Part shown: one piece after another, positions 1 through 9,044 of the stretch
How the letters are laid out: every line of letters begins with the position of its first letter
Numbering within the stretch: the stretch's first letter is position 1
Origin: Andreesenia angusta
GTDB lineage: Bacteria > Bacillota > Clostridia > Tissierellales > Gottschalkiaceae
Reading direction: 5' to 3'
Assembly (NCBI RefSeq): GCF_001855385.1
Contig: NZ_MKIE01000005.1
Location: 112,915 to 176,914, forward strand
Length of the DNA stretch: 64,000 nucleotides
The notes under the pieces: generated by a model
The model's input: the letters and a program-made list of their open reading frames with translations, nothing else
What the model was told of the DNA's origin: nothing
The model's database searches: none
Translations under genes and position numbers: made by a program

Positions 1-235
1 GGGGAAGGTCGTCTCCGTAGTTTCTGAGCAGAGACATAGGTATATGTGTGTGTGAGTTGCATATTCCCGGCATTGCAACTCTGTTTTCTCCCTCTATAAC
101 CTTCTCCGCTTTAAAGCCCTCCAGAATATCACCTACAAAGACTATCCTGTCTCCGTCTATCCCTATGTTCACATTTTCCTCTATTTTTTTTTCCTTTATA
201 TTCAGCATGCTTATATTTCTGATAATTGTCTTCAA
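1..235 (-). CDS. Amidohydrolase, N-terminal fragment (MtaD/SsnA-like)
   Basis: Only the first 78 residues lie in the window; the gene runs off the left edge. The protein begins with the small beta domain typical of cytosine/adenosine deaminase-like amidohydrolases and then shows NSHTHIPMSLLRNYGDD, whose HxH pair supplies two metal ligands. That motif is characteristic of 5-methylthioadenosine/S-adenosylhomocysteine deaminases and related chlorohydrolases. The TTG start is chosen because AGGAGG sits 7 bases upstream; an internal ATG nine codons later has no such site. The stop of the cation exporter lies 2 bases upstream, so the two are probably co-transcribed. Exact substrate cannot be set from the fragment. 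Confidence 0.8.
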   Translation of the reverse strand, partial: MKTIIRNISMLNIKEKKIEENVNIGIDGDRIVFVGDILEGFKAEKVIEGENRVAMPGICNSHTHIPMSLLRNYGDDLP

Positions 236-237
236 CT

Positions 238-1134
238 TTAGACCTCCTCGTCGCACCCTGGCTCCACGTGCACTATTACTTCATATACCCCTTCACGCCT
301 CTCTATAATCCTGTTCTCTATCCTGTGGGCTATGTCGTGGGCCTCTTCTATAGTCTTGTGCCTGTCTACACCTACGTGAAGGTCTATCATTATGTGGTCA
401 TCTTTCCCTCTAGTCCTTATCTTGTGGCAGTAGCACACCTCTTCAAACTCCATGACTATCTCGTGTATGTCGTCTGTGTCCATCATCTGGGCGTCTATAA
501 GCACATCTATCGCCTCTTTCAGTATCTCAAGCCCAGCTTTCGCTATAAGAAGCGATATCACAAAAGAGATTATAGGGTCCGCTATCGGGAAGCCCATCTT
601 TATAAATATAAAGCCGAGTATGACTGAAATAGAAATATAGATATCGCTCTGGGTATGCTTTGAGTCGGATATGAGTATGCTGCTTCTAAGCTTATGTCCC
701 TTGGCCTTTTCGTACACCACTACAAATATGTTTATAAAGGTCGTGACTATCATGACGGCAAAGTTCAAAAAGCCTATTTCGGGCTCAGTAGGGCTCACTA
801 TCCTGCCGTAAGCATCTATGGCTATCTTTATAGCTACAAAGAAAAGCAAGAAGCTTATAGCTATTGTCGAAAGGGTCTCCACCTTGTGATGCCCGTAAGG
901 ATGTGTCTCGTCTGCCGGCTTTCCAGATATCCATATCCCAACTATCCCGACTACGTTAGAAGCTCCGTCTGAGAAAGAGTGGAATCCGTCGGCTATCATA
1001 CTGGCAGTGTTGGATATTAAGCCGTATACGATCTTGGCCAGCGAAACAATTATGTTGAGCACAAGTATCTGGGCCAGCACTTTTATCACTTCACCGTACT
1101 TCAATTTCTGAGCTTCATGCTCTATATTTTTCAA
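238..1134 (-). CDS. Cation diffusion facilitator (CDF) metal exporter
   Basis: A 298-residue membrane antiporter of the CDF family, which exports divalent metals such as zinc in exchange for protons. Membrane segments are followed by a cytoplasmic C-terminal domain from about residue 205. Metal-site residues form two HxxxD motifs, HSFSD in the second membrane segment and HTQSD in the fifth, the arrangement usual for Zn-type members; the DETHPYGHHKVE loop is also a family hallmark. The TTG start is chosen because GGAGGG lies 8 bases upstream; a TTG five codons earlier would place this site inside the gene. It follows folK and precedes the amidohydrolase. Metal specificity is inference. Confidence 0.9.
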   Translation of the reverse strand: MKNIEHEAQKLKYGEVIKVLAQILVLNIIVSLAKIVYGLISNTASMIADGFHSFSDGASNVVGIVGIWISGKPADETHPYGHHKVETLSTIAISFLLFFVAIKIAIDAYGRIVSPTEPEIGFLNFAVMIVTTFINIFVVVYEKAKGHKLRSSILISDSKHTQSDIYISISVILGFIFIKMGFPIADPIISFVISLLIAKAGLEILKEAIDVLIDAQMMDTDDIHEIVMEFEEVCYCHKIRTRGKDDHIMIDLHVGVDRHKTIEEAHDIAHRIENRIIERREGVYEVIVHVEPGCDEEV

Positions 1135-1151
1135 TTCAATTCCCTCCAATT

Positions 1152-1180
1152 AAAAAACAGGAAGCTCACACCCCCTGTTT
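1152..1180 (-). terminator. Possible weak terminator after folK
   Basis: On the minus strand AAACAGG and CCTGTTT flank a 12-base loop and are followed by a short T run, between the folK stop and the CDF gene. The stem is only 7 bp, so it may attenuate rather than end transcription of the folate operon. Confidence 0.35.
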
Positions 1181-1655
1181 AAAGTTTATTTATTTCCTCG
1201 CCTTCAAGTGACTCCATGAGTTCAGAGATATGCTTTCCGGCTATCTGTAAGTCGTCGTTTATTTCATACAGCGGAACCATCACAAAAGCCCTTTCAGTCA
1301 TCCTAGGATGCGGTACTGTAAGGTCTTCTGCATCAGACTCATATCCTTCGTAGAGCAGTACGTCTACGTCTATAGTTCTAGGACCCCACCTTATGAGCCT
1401 GACTCGTTTTAGCTCATTCTCTATACTCTGGCAGTATCCCAGCAGTTCATATGGAGACAATGTAGTCTTTATCTCCACAACTACATTCACAAACCAGTCT
1501 TGGTCTTCATACCCTACAGGCTCGGTCTCGTAAAGCGAGGACACTTTTGTGACCTCTATAGAGTCGCTGCTTCTAAGTATCTCTATTGCACCCTCTATAT
1601 TGGCCTTTCTGTCCCCGATATTTCCGCCTATGCCAAGGTACGCCCTCTTACTCAT
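1179..1655 (-). CDS. folK: 2-amino-4-hydroxy-6-hydroxymethyldihydropteridine diphosphokinase
   Basis: Transfers pyrophosphate from ATP to 6-hydroxymethyl-dihydropterin, the step before dihydropteroate synthesis. The 158 residues match the usual HPPK length. Visible motifs are LGIGGNIGDR near the N-terminus, EPVGYEDQDWFVN in the middle, the signature RWGPRTIDVDVLLY with its metal-binding aspartates, and VPHPRMTERAF. The start ATG overlaps the folB stop (MSK read from within the last codons of folB), indicating translational coupling. It is the last folate gene of the operon. Confidence 0.96.
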   Translation of the reverse strand: MSKRAYLGIGGNIGDRKANIEGAIEILRSSDSIEVTKVSSLYETEPVGYEDQDWFVNVVVEIKTTLSPYELLGYCQSIENELKRVRLIRWGPRTIDVDVLLYEGYESDAEDLTVPHPRMTERAFVMVPLYEINDDLQIAGKHISELMESLEGEEINKL

Positions 1656-2013
1656 TTCTGGCTCTCCTTATCTCGACTCCAAAGTAGTCGTATATGCCGG
1701 GAACTGGAGCTTCTGGCTTCTTTATGAGGAGCACTATCTCTTGAACTTTAGAGAATTTCTCCAGTATCCTAGATGTGATATTCTCTCCTAGCGCCTCTAT
1801 CAGATTGTACCTCTCTTTTTCAACTACGCTCTTTACAGTCTCGTAGACCTCCCCGTAGTGAACAGTGTCCAGCACGTCGTCAGTCTTACCAGCATTCTCT
1901 ATGTCGCACAGCAGCTCCAAGTCGAAGTAGAACTTCTGTCCGAGTACGTTCTCCTCCGCCATGGCACCGTGGTATCCGTAGAAAGCCAGATTTTTCATGA
2001 TTATTTTATCCAT
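1648..2013 (-). CDS. folB: Dihydroneopterin aldolase
   Basis: Converts 7,8-dihydroneopterin to 6-hydroxymethyl-dihydropterin and glycolaldehyde in folate synthesis. At 121 residues it has the normal size of this octameric enzyme. YHGAMAEENVLGQKF carries the conserved Tyr and Glu of the active site, NLIEALGENI the central helix, and IKKPEAPVPG the conserved lysine loop near the C-terminus. Its ATG lies inside the end of folP and its end overlaps folK, so folP-folB-folK are coupled. Confidence 0.95.
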   Translation of the reverse strand: MDKIIMKNLAFYGYHGAMAEENVLGQKFYFDLELLCDIENAGKTDDVLDTVHYGEVYETVKSVVEKERYNLIEALGENITSRILEKFSKVQEIVLLIKKPEAPVPGIYDYFGVEIRRARNE

Positions 2014-2867
2014 GAGTCTACACCTCTTATTATGGCGTCTGAAACCTTTATGGCCCTTGCATTTTCCTTTACATCGTGAACCCTGACTATGTCCATGCCC
2101 TGAACTACTCCCATCACAGAAGTAGCCACAGTGCCCTCGACTCTCTCTTCAGCCGGAAGGTCTAGTATCTTGCCTATCATAGACTTTCTGGAAGTTCCGA
2201 GCAGTATAGGGTAGCCCAGGTCGTTTATCTCGCCTAGCCTAGCCATCATATGGGCGTTCTGCTCCGGCGTCTTCCCAAAACCTATGCCTGGGTCTAAGAC
2301 TATGTTTTCAGGCTTTATTCCGGCCTTTAGCCCTATGGCTATCGACTCTCTCAGGAAGTCGCATACAGTCTCCACCATGTCTTTTTCATAGTCTGTGCCG
2401 TCCTGATTGTGCATTACTACAACTGAGGCGTCGTACTTGGCTATTACATTAGCCATCTCTGGGTCTCTCTGAAGTCCCCATATGTCGTTTATGATGTCGA
2501 CTCCAAGCTTCAGCATGGCCTCGGCCACTGCCGGCTTGTATGTGTCTATAGATATTGGAACCTCAACTTCCGACAGAAGCCTCTGAACAACCGGAGTGAG
2601 CCTAGCTATCTCCTCTTCATCGCTTATGACAGTATACCCAGGTCTTGTAGACTCCGCTCCTATGTCCAGGATGTCAGCGCCTTCAGCTATCATAGCTTTG
2701 GCACGCCTTACTGCATCTTCCTCGTCGAAGTACTTGCCTCCGTCTGAAAAAGAGTCTGGGGTTACGTTGAGTATCCCCATTATATAAGTTCTCTCCCCGA
2801 ATTTGAACTCGGTGTTCCTGCACTTCATATTCACTTTTCTGTTTAGTCTATATCCAATATTTCTCAT
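2001..2867 (-). CDS. folP: Dihydropteroate synthase
   Basis: Condenses 6-hydroxymethyl-dihydropterin pyrophosphate with p-aminobenzoate; the target of sulfonamides. The 288-residue TIM barrel shows both family signatures: MGILNVTPDSFSDGG at about residues 30-44 and DIGAESTRPGY at about 71-81, then the pterin-site DIINDIWGLQ and LDPGIGFGKTPEQN, and a C-terminal RVHDVKENARA. About 20 residues precede the barrel, slightly longer than average; AGGGTGA upstream supports the first ATG. It lies 10 bases after folE and overlaps folB. Confidence 0.96.
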   Translation of the reverse strand: MRNIGYRLNRKVNMKCRNTEFKFGERTYIMGILNVTPDSFSDGGKYFDEEDAVRRAKAMIAEGADILDIGAESTRPGYTVISDEEEIARLTPVVQRLLSEVEVPISIDTYKPAVAEAMLKLGVDIINDIWGLQRDPEMANVIAKYDASVVVMHNQDGTDYEKDMVETVCDFLRESIAIGLKAGIKPENIVLDPGIGFGKTPEQNAHMMARLGEINDLGYPILLGTSRKSMIGKILDLPAEERVEGTVATSVMGVVQGMDIVRVHDVKENARAIKVSDAIIRGVDSWIK

Positions 2868-2877
2868 CTATATCACC

Positions 2878-3438
2878 CTAGAACTTTATAAGTGTCATTG
2901 CCTCTGATCTAGCTTTGGCATCTGTATTGAATATTCCTCTAACGGCAGATGTAATAGTCTTAGATCCTGGCTTCTTTATGCCTCTCATAGTCATGCACAT
3001 ATGTTCAGCTTCCACTACAACTATGACTCCATGAGGGTCTAGCACTTCCATTATGGCATCGGCCACAGAGCAAGTTATCCTCTCCTGAAGCTGCGGTCTC
3101 TTCGCCACGTCGTCTACGACTCTAGCCAGCTTGCTAAGGCCTGTCAGTTTCCCATTCTTAGGAAGATATCCAACATGGGCTTTTCCGAAGAAAGGCACTA
3201 GATGGTGCTCGCAAGTCGAGTAGAACGGTATGTCTTTTACAAGTACAAGCTCTTCGTGCTTTTCTTCCTGGAAGAAAACCTGAAGATGGTCCTTAGGGTC
3301 CACTTTCATTCCTCCGAATATCTCTCCGTACATCTTTGCAATTCTCTTAGGAGTGTCAACTAGTCCTTCTCTGTCTGGGTCTTCTCCTATAGCAAAAAGT
3401 ATTTCTCTTATCGCTTTTTCAATTCTCTCTCTATCCAT
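2878..3438 (-). CDS. folE: GTP cyclohydrolase I (type IA)
   Basis: Opens the imidazole ring of GTP to give dihydroneopterin triphosphate, the first committed step of folate synthesis. The 186 residues contain [20 protein letters not shown] with zinc ligand Cys and catalytic His, the K-x-x-R run [20 protein letters not shown], and [17 protein letters not shown] with the second zinc Cys. All residues expected of the zinc-dependent type IA enzyme are present. It follows the nucleotidyltransferase gene and precedes folP. The dihydroneopterin triphosphate pyrophosphatase needed next is not encoded in the window. Confidence 0.96.
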   Translation of the reverse strand: MDRERIEKAIREILFAIGEDPDREGLVDTPKRIAKMYGEIFGGMKVDPKDHLQVFFQEEKHEELVLVKDIPFYSTCEHHLVPFFGKAHVGYLPKNGKLTGLSKLARVVDDVAKRPQLQERITCSVADAIMEVLDPHGVIVVVEAEHMCMTMRGIKKPGSKTITSAVRGIFNTDAKARSEAMTLIKF

Positions 3439-3466
3439 TTCTCTTCCTCCAAGTTTTTATGTTTTT

Positions 3467-4180
3467 TCACTTAAAGTCAAAAGGGTATTCCGATTTATCC
3501 CAATCATAAAGCTTCCCACCGAGCGGGTCCATAACATAATCTGCCACACGCTCTAAAGACTTTAGTTTTATCTCACGCTCGCTGCACATCAGGAGCGCTT
3601 CCACATAACCTCTAAGCTCCACATCTTCTATAGACTTTACAAGTCTTTTTTCCGATGGAGTCCAGTCTCCTCTGCTCTCGTAGTAAAAGCAGAGCAGGTC
3701 TGACAGATAGTTATGTACAAGAAAATCAAACTCCACTGAGTCTAGCCTTTTAATAACTGTTTCTAGCGACTTGGTCAGCCTGAACCTTCCATACCTTATT
3801 TGGGTTTCAGGCTTTTTTTCAGGACCTCTGTCGTAAGCCTCCACCACTCTAGAGACTATGTCATTGGCTTCTTCGCTCATATAGACTGGCTCCGAATTTG
3901 AAAGTACAGAAAGCACAGACCCAAGCTGGTTTTCTATCGCGTACTCCAGGTCTGAACAGCTTATATACGAAATGTCGTACTCCACTTCCCCGTCTTGTAC
4001 CACTTCTCTTTCAAAGTCGCCGCTCTTCTTTATTACAAATACGTCTATATCGCTCGTAGCACAGTAGGGCTCTTCTAAGATTTTCCTTGAAGATCCTACT
4101 AAGAGTATACCATATGGCTTTTCAGTTTTTTTAATAAAATCAAGTTTTTCTTTTGTTTTTTCATATATATCTCTCTGCAT
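3467..4180 (-). CDS. Nucleotidyltransferase-domain protein in the pab/fol operon
   Basis: A 237-residue protein of no precise family I can name. The N-terminus has the polymerase-beta-like nucleotidyltransferase pattern: GILLVGSSRK (GS motif) followed by ATSDIDVFVI, the two-aspartate metal site, with a third candidate acidic residue in VEYDISY. The rest (about 90-237) looks helical and may be a substrate-binding domain. Its ATG is embedded in the last codons of pabC, so it is translationally coupled to folate genes. A role in folate or nucleotide metabolism is inferred only from position; an aminoglycoside-type or MNT-like transferase is another possibility. Confidence 0.7.
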   Translation of the reverse strand: MQRDIYEKTKEKLDFIKKTEKPYGILLVGSSRKILEEPYCATSDIDVFVIKKSGDFEREVVQDGEVEYDISYISCSDLEYAIENQLGSVLSVLSNSEPVYMSEEANDIVSRVVEAYDRGPEKKPETQIRYGRFRLTKSLETVIKRLDSVEFDFLVHNYLSDLLCFYYESRGDWTPSEKRLVKSIEDVELRGYVEALLMCSEREIKLKSLERVADYVMDPLGGKLYDWDKSEYPFDFK

Positions 4181-4991
4181 TCAACATATCTCCATAAAGC
4201 CTCTGAAGTTTCCCTAAAACTCCGTCGAATTTTATATCTTTTTTCACATCTTCGATCTCTGAAACAGGCATAAGCCCCATAAGTGAGTTTGTAAGAAAAG
4301 CCTCTTCCGAGCTTAAAAGCTCTTCAAGGCTGTATTCTCCCTCAAAGACTTCAAGCCCCAAAGAGATTGCGGCTGAAATCACCTTGCCCCTGACTATGCC
4401 GTCCAGTATTCCAGATTCCAAGCTTGGGGTGTAGAGCGAACCGTCTTTTACGTAGAACAGATTGGATATAGACGTCTCGGCCAAATAGCCCTCTGTGTTT
4501 AAAAACAGACAGTCGTCAAACCCAACTTTCAAAGCCATGTTTCGCTCTAGCATGTTCTCCATGTAGTTTAGGGACTTCAGCCTCGGCATGAGCGAGTGCG
4601 TATTCCGCCTAGACCCGCTCAGCTTCAGTTTGAAGCCTCTTTCGTAAAGAGCTGCCGGGTATTCAGCCACTCTTGTCGACAGGACTGTGTCCCTAGAGTC
4701 TCCACTCTTAGAGACTATCACTTTGAGCGCACCCTCTTCTAGCTTGTTAAGGCTTATCAGGTGCTTTGCGCTCTTTTCCATGTCGTCCCGGTCTAAATCT
4801 GAAGCCATGCCTATCTTGGAAAGCCCTCTTGCAAGCCTTTCCATATGCTCTTGCCAGAACACAAGCTCGCCGTCTAGCACTTTCACAGTCTCAAACAGCC
4901 CATAGCCAAAGCTGTAACCATCGGTCAGCTTTAACGCTCTGCTGTTTGATGGCATCAGCTCTTCATTTACATATATATACAATATATTCAC
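4161..4991 (-). CDS. pabC: Aminodeoxychorismate lyase (class IV aminotransferase fold)
   Basis: Releases pyruvate from 4-amino-4-deoxychorismate to give p-aminobenzoate, using PLP. The 276 residues match the fold-type IV family: YSFGYGLFETVKV near residue 30, the PLP-lysine region RLKSLNYMENM at about 137-147, and LAETSISNLFYV then SGILDGIVRGKVI for phosphate and cofactor contacts. Branched-chain or D-amino-acid aminotransferases share the fold, but the position directly after pabB makes PabC the best call. It lies 9 bases after pabB. Confidence 0.92.
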   Translation of the reverse strand: MNILYIYVNEELMPSNSRALKLTDGYSFGYGLFETVKVLDGELVFWQEHMERLARGLSKIGMASDLDRDDMEKSAKHLISLNKLEEGALKVIVSKSGDSRDTVLSTRVAEYPAALYERGFKLKLSGSRRNTHSLMPRLKSLNYMENMLERNMALKVGFDDCLFLNTEGYLAETSISNLFYVKDGSLYTPSLESGILDGIVRGKVISAAISLGLEVFEGEYSLEELLSSEEAFLTNSLMGLMPVSEIEDVKKDIKFDGVLGKLQRLYGDMLNAERYI

Positions 4992-5000
4992 CTTCTTTGG

Positions 5001-6380
5001 CTACATATTAAACGAGTCCATAAGGGCTTTCCCCTTGTGCAGCGTCTCCTCGTACTCAAGCTGAGGGTCCGAATCCCAGGTTATCCCACCGCCTACTTGG
5101 AAGTAGGCCTTCTTGTCTTTGCACACCACAGTCCTTATGACTATGTTCAGGTCCATATCTCCGTTGAAGCCTATATAACCTATCGAGCCTGTATATATGT
5201 TTCTCTGCGTAGGCTCCAGCTCGTCTATTACCTCCATCGACCTTATCTTAGGCGCACCTGTTATAGATCCTCCAGGGAAAGTGGCCTTTACAGCGTCTAT
5301 GGCGTCGCAGTCGTCTCTGAGCTCTGCCACTATCGTAGACACAAGGTGATACACAGTCGCATACTCCTCTAGGTGAAAAAGCTCTGTAACCTTTACAGTG
5401 CCTGTCTTTGCAACTCTTCCCAGGTCGTTTCTCTCGAGGTCCACTATCATCAGAAGCTCTGCCTTGTCCTTTTCGCTTGAAAGAAGCTGCTCTCTGTTGG
5501 CCAAATCCTCTTCCTCAGTCTTCCCTCTAGGGATAGTTCCCTTTATAGGCCTTGTCTCTATTATGCCGTCCTTCAGCTTTATAAATCTCTCCGGTGAGCT
5601 GCTGACTATTTGGAATCCATCTAAATTTAGAAAGCTTGCGAAAGGCGCCGGATTTATGCTTCTAAGCTTTCCATAGAGCTCGTAAGCACTCTCTTCTAGG
5701 GTGGTTTCAAACCTCTGGGTCAGGTTCGCTTGGTATATATCCCCTGTCTTTATATAGGCCCTTACCTTCTCTATAGCCTCTTTGTAGTCCTCTACGCTCT
5801 CGAAGTTAGACTTGAACTCAGATTTTCTCTTCTTCTCAGGAAGTACTATCTCTACCCCTTCGCGCTCTCCGCGCTCCACAGTCTCTAGTATCTCCTTGAA
5901 AAGCTCCTCTGCATCTGACTTGACTCCGTGGGCCGCTATATAGACGCTGTCGCTTCCGCCTCTGTGGTCTATGGCTATTATCCCATCGTATACTCCAAAG
6001 TAGGCGTCTGGTATCTTCACATCGTCTATGGCCGTCCTTGGGAGCTTCTCTATGTGGTGGCAGAGGTCGTACGAAAAGTATCCAACTGCTCCACCTGTAA
6101 ACGGGATTTCACTCTCATAGTCCATCTTGTACTGGGACATCAGCGCTTGAAGCTCGTCAAACGGATTCCCTTCAAATACTGTCTTTTCTCCATCTCTCTC
6201 TATAGTTATCTCTCTATCTTTACTCTTTAAAAGCACTATTGGGTCGAAACCTATGAATGAAAACTGGCCCAGCTTTTCCGAGTCCATTCCACTGTCTAAA
6301 AAGAAGCTGTCTTTTCTGTCTTTGAACAGTGTGTAAAGCTGAAAACTGTTTAATTTTGTATCTATTTTTCTTACTAGCAT
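5001..6380 (-). CDS. pabB: Aminodeoxychorismate synthase, component I
   Basis: Aminates chorismate with ammonia from PabA to give aminodeoxychorismate. The 459 residues have an N-terminal regulatory-type half and a C-terminal chorismate-binding half with [34 protein letters not shown] and [17 protein letters not shown]. The PIKGT motif, with lysine rather than the alanine of anthranilate synthase, marks it as PabB. Its start overlaps the end of pabA by a few bases. Confidence 0.95.
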   Translation of the reverse strand: MLVRKIDTKLNSFQLYTLFKDRKDSFFLDSGMDSEKLGQFSFIGFDPIVLLKSKDREITIERDGEKTVFEGNPFDELQALMSQYKMDYESEIPFTGGAVGYFSYDLCHHIEKLPRTAIDDVKIPDAYFGVYDGIIAIDHRGGSDSVYIAAHGVKSDAEELFKEILETVERGEREGVEIVLPEKKRKSEFKSNFESVEDYKEAIEKVRAYIKTGDIYQANLTQRFETTLEESAYELYGKLRSINPAPFASFLNLDGFQIVSSSPERFIKLKDGIIETRPIKGTIPRGKTEEEDLANREQLLSSEKDKAELLMIVDLERNDLGRVAKTGTVKVTELFHLEEYATVYHLVSTIVAELRDDCDAIDAVKATFPGGSITGAPKIRSMEVIDELEPTQRNIYTGSIGYIGFNGDMDLNIVIRTVVCKDKKAYFQVGGGITWDSDPQLEYEETLHKGKALMDSFNM

Positions 6381-6970
6381 TCCTTCACCTGCTTCTGCTC
6401 TTTTTTAGCCATTTTCAAGAAGTTGTCCAAGAGCTCCATTCCCTGCTCTGTGAGTATCGCCTCGGGATGAAACTGAACTCCTTCCACCAAGCACTCTTTA
6501 TGCCTAAAGCCCATTATCTCGCCTGCCTCTGTCTCTGCCGTTATCTCCAGACATTCAGGCAGTGTCTCTTTTTCCACTATGAGCGAGTGGTACCTTGTGA
6601 CATTTAGAGGGTTGTTCAAACCGGCAAATACCCCTTTGTTAGTATGGACTATAGGGTATACTTTCCCGTGTACCGGCTTTTCGGCCTTTACTATCTTCCC
6701 TCCAAACACCTGACCTATAGTCTGATGTCCAAGGCATATCCCCAGTATAGGTATCTTCCCCTTGAATCGCTTAACCACTTCAAGGCTCACCCCTGCCTCC
6801 ATAGGCGTACACGGGCCAGGCGATATCACTATCATGTCTGGATTAATCTCTTCTATCTGCTCTAGGGAAATCTCATCATTTCTATAGACCAATACTTCTT
6901 CTTTTAGTCCCTGCAAATACTGCACTAGATTGAACGTAAAAGAGTCATAGTTGTCAATCATAAGTATCAA
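6374..6970 (-). CDS. pabA: Aminodeoxychorismate synthase, glutamine amidotransferase component II
   Basis: A class I glutamine amidotransferase of 198 residues that feeds ammonia to Pab[17 protein letters not shown] opens the domain; the nucleophile Cys lies in [18 protein letters not shown], and the catalytic His-Glu pair in [13 protein letters not shown]. The same subunit type can serve anthranilate synthase, but the coupled pabB assigns it here. The TTG start is preferred because AAAGGAGTG lies 7 to 9 bases before it; an ATG three codons later is too far from that site. First gene of the operon. Confidence 0.93.
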   Translation of the reverse strand: MILMIDNYDSFTFNLVQYLQGLKEEVLVYRNDEISLEQIEEINPDMIVISPGPCTPMEAGVSLEVVKRFKGKIPILGICLGHQTIGQVFGGKIVKAEKPVHGKVYPIVHTNKGVFAGLNNPLNVTRYHSLIVEKETLPECLEITAETEAGEIMGFRHKECLVEGVQFHPEAILTEQGMELLDNFLKMAKKEQKQVKEC

Positions 6971-7004
6971 AACTTAACACTCCTTTTAAAGTAAAGAATT
7001 AGCG

Positions 7005-7033
7005 ATTATAGTTCAATAAAATTACGTTATCAG
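7005..7033 (-). promoter_or_regulatory. Candidate sigma-A promoter of the pab/fol operon
   Basis: A TATAAT -10 and a CTGATA -35 separated by 17 bases precede pabA. The -10 is perfect, the -35 matches 4 of 6 positions. It faces away from the promoter of the TIM-barrel gene. Confidence 0.5.
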
Positions 7034-7053
7034 TATACATTGTTAAAATGATA

Positions 7054-7082
7054 TAGTCAAAGGATATTTGAGGGGTTATAAT
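7054..7082 (+). promoter_or_regulatory. Candidate sigma-A promoter of the TIM-barrel gene
   Basis: TAGTCA (-35) and TATAAT (-10) are 17 bases apart and 31 bases ahead of the start codon at 7114. Confidence 0.5.
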
Positions 7083-7113
7083 GGTGTGAAATAGAGTTAA
7101 GGAGGAAATCTAG

Positions 7114-7947
7114 ATGAAGCTTGGTTTTACTTTTGATGAAAAGGCAATTTCCCACATATCAATTTCAGACTGGATATCAAAAGCGCACTCCCTCGGGGCC
7201 AATGCCATAGAGCTTGCACCCGACAAGAACATACTTTCCGTCTCCCAGTACCTTGAAATCGCCGGTCTGGCGGCAGATCTAGGCATAGAGCTAAACTACC
7301 ATATACCCTACTTCGCCTCAGAGTATTACTCTGTGTCTGGCTTCTACAGCGATATCTATGAAGGTAAAAAAGCGTACGCCGGGTTTGTAGATCTTCTGGA
7401 GCAGATAAGCTTAGTCGCTGGAAACTCTGACTCCACTATAGTCGTTCATGGAGAGGAGTTCTCCTCTTCTTCAAAAAAGTCGCTTGAGAGGACTGTAGAG
7501 CTTATGGAATATATCTCAGATCTGCTTGAGTCTAAGAATCTAAATCACCGTGTGGCCATAGAGTCGCTTGGGCTTGGCGGCAAAGAGAAGGTGGGGAACT
7601 CAAGGCCTGAACTGCTTGAGATACTGGACCGTCTCAGTGGAAACCGCTTTGGAATCTGCCTAGACATATGCCATGACTCCATGAACTATTTCCCTTCAAA
7701 GCCGAATAGCGACAGTGACTTTTACGAAAAAATAATATATTCGCATATACACGGATTTGACTTTTCCACAGGAAAGAAACACATGAGCTTTTGCAACAGC
7801 CAGATAAACTTCTTAGATCAGATTTTCTCATTAAAGCAAATAAAGCCCGAAATAACTCTAAATATAGAGTCGCTTTCGGACTTTACAGGCAGTTCCTATT
7901 TAGAAGAGCTTTTCTGCGATATTTCCACGCTCTCTAAGCTTGTCTGA
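7114..7947 (+). CDS. Sugar phosphate isomerase/endonuclease IV-like TIM-barrel protein
   Basis: The 277 residues follow the AP-endonuclease-2/xylose isomerase-like barrel pattern: LGANAIELAPDKN in strand 2, YHIPYFASEYY, STIVVHGEEF, VAIESLGLGGKEK with the family Glu, GICLDICHDSMNYF with Asp-His metal ligands, and SHIHGFDFSTGKKH near the end. These histidines and acids suggest a divalent-metal barrel. No specific substrate can be given. Strong AAGGAGG precedes the ATG. It is a single-gene unit whose stop abuts the stop of cysK with no base between, so no terminator hairpin separates the two. Confidence 0.8.
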   Translation: MKLGFTFDEKAISHISISDWISKAHSLGANAIELAPDKNILSVSQYLEIAGLAADLGIELNYHIPYFASEYYSVSGFYSDIYEGKKAYAGFVDLLEQISLVAGNSDSTIVVHGEEFSSSSKKSLERTVELMEYISDLLESKNLNHRVAIESLGLGGKEKVGNSRPELLEILDRLSGNRFGICLDICHDSMNYFPSKPNSDSDFYEKIIYSHIHGFDFSTGKKHMSFCNSQINFLDQIFSLKQIKPEITLNIESLSDFTGSSYLEELFCDISTLSKLV

Positions 7948-8883
7948 TTACTCGTTTTCAAAGAGCACAGTGGAAAGGTATCTCTCTCCTGTATCAGGAA
8001 GGAGCACAACTATGTTCTTTCCTGCATTCTCTTCTCTCTTCGCTATCTCTGCCGCAGCATGAAGCGCCGCCCCAGAAGATATTCCAACTAGCAGCCCCTC
8101 TGTAGTGGCTACCTCTCTTGCCGCCTTGAAAGACTCTTCGTTCTCCACTTTGAATATCTCATCTATTATCTCAGTGTTCAGTATCTTAGGCACAAATCCT
8201 GCCCCTATCCCCTGAATCTTGTGTGGTCCTGGATCTCCTCCTGAAAGTACAGGTGAGTCTGTAGGCTCCACTGCCACTATCTTGACTTCGCTGTTGTGGG
8301 CTTTAAGCACTTCTCCCACTCCTGTTACAGTTCCGCCTGTTCCAACTCCAGCTATAAATATGTCCACCTTGCCATCTGTATCTCTCAGTATCTCCTGAGC
8401 TGTCGTATTTCTATGCATCTCTGGATTTGACGGGTTCTCGAACTGCTGAAGTATTATCGAGTTCGGAGTTTTCTTAGATATCTCCTGGGCCTTGGCTATA
8501 GCCCCTTTCATACCCTCGCTTCCAGGTGTAAGCACAAGCTCTGCTCCAAGCGCCTTCAGCAGATTTCTACGCTCCACGCTCATAGTGTCTGGCATAGTCA
8601 GTATAAGCTTGTATCCCCTTGCCGCTGACACAAATGCCAGTGCAACTCCAGTGTTTCCGCTTGTAGGCTCCACTATTACAGTGTCCTTGTTTATAAGCCC
8701 CTTGTCTTCTGCATCTTTTATCATTGCATAGCCAACTCTATCTTTGACGCTGCTGGCCGGGTTAAATGACTCCAGCTTTGCTATTATGTTCCCCTTCGCC
8801 TTTCTAGACTCTTTGAAGCTTTCAAGCTCCAGTAGCGGAGTGTTTCCTATAAGTTCTGTCAGATTTTTTGCTATTTTAGCCAT
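7948..8883 (-). CDS. cysK: Cysteine synthase A (O-acetylserine sulfhydrylase)
   Basis: Makes cysteine from O-acetylserine and sulfide with PLP. The 311 residues show the PLP lysine in [15 protein letters not shown], the substrate loop [12 protein letters not shown], the phosphate-binding [12 protein letters not shown] and the late [23 protein letters not shown] is the usual CysK motif. Cystathionine beta-synthase shares the fold but has extra domains lacking here. A GGGAGG site precedes the ATG. Together with gshF upstream it suggests cysteine is made largely for thiol synthesis. Confidence 0.95.
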   Translation of the reverse strand: MAKIAKNLTELIGNTPLLELESFKESRKAKGNIIAKLESFNPASSVKDRVGYAMIKDAEDKGLINKDTVIVEPTSGNTGVALAFVSAARGYKLILTMPDTMSVERRNLLKALGAELVLTPGSEGMKGAIAKAQEISKKTPNSIILQQFENPSNPEMHRNTTAQEILRDTDGKVDIFIAGVGTGGTVTGVGEVLKAHNSEVKIVAVEPTDSPVLSGGDPGPHKIQGIGAGFVPKILNTEIIDEIFKVENEESFKAAREVATTEGLLVGISSGAALHAAAEIAKREENAGKNIVVLLPDTGERYLSTVLFENE

Positions 8884-8957
8884 CAGTATTCCTCCCTAAT
8901 TTACTATTTTCATATCGTTTTACACGGAATTAGTATGTTCATTTTTAACTTATTTCA

Positions 8958-8986
8958 ATTATAATCCATCAATCTCTATATGTCAA
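8958..8986 (-). promoter_or_regulatory. Consensus sigma-A promoter of cysK
   Basis: A perfect TTGACA and a perfect TATAAT with a 17-base spacer, about 75 bases before the cysK start. No T-box or S-box leader is recognisable in the short 5' region. Confidence 0.85.
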
Positions 8987-9013
8987 CTATGTTTTTATGG
9001 TTTTATTGTTTTG

Positions 9014-9040
9014 GAGAGTGCAGAGTTTCTCTGCACTCTC
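9014..9040 (-). terminator. Hairpin after gshF, without a T tract
   Basis: An 11-bp perfect stem (GAGAGTGCAGA/TCTGCACTCTC) with a 5-base loop starts 5 bases after the gshF stop. On the minus strand it is followed by CAAAAC, not by a T run, so it may stabilise the mRNA or stop transcription only weakly. Confidence 0.55.
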
Positions 9041-9044
9041 TTCT

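Noticed and set aside
8884..9010. T-box or S-box leader ahead of cysK
   Set aside because: The promoter lies only about 75 bases from the start, with no room for such a leader and none of its conserved segments.
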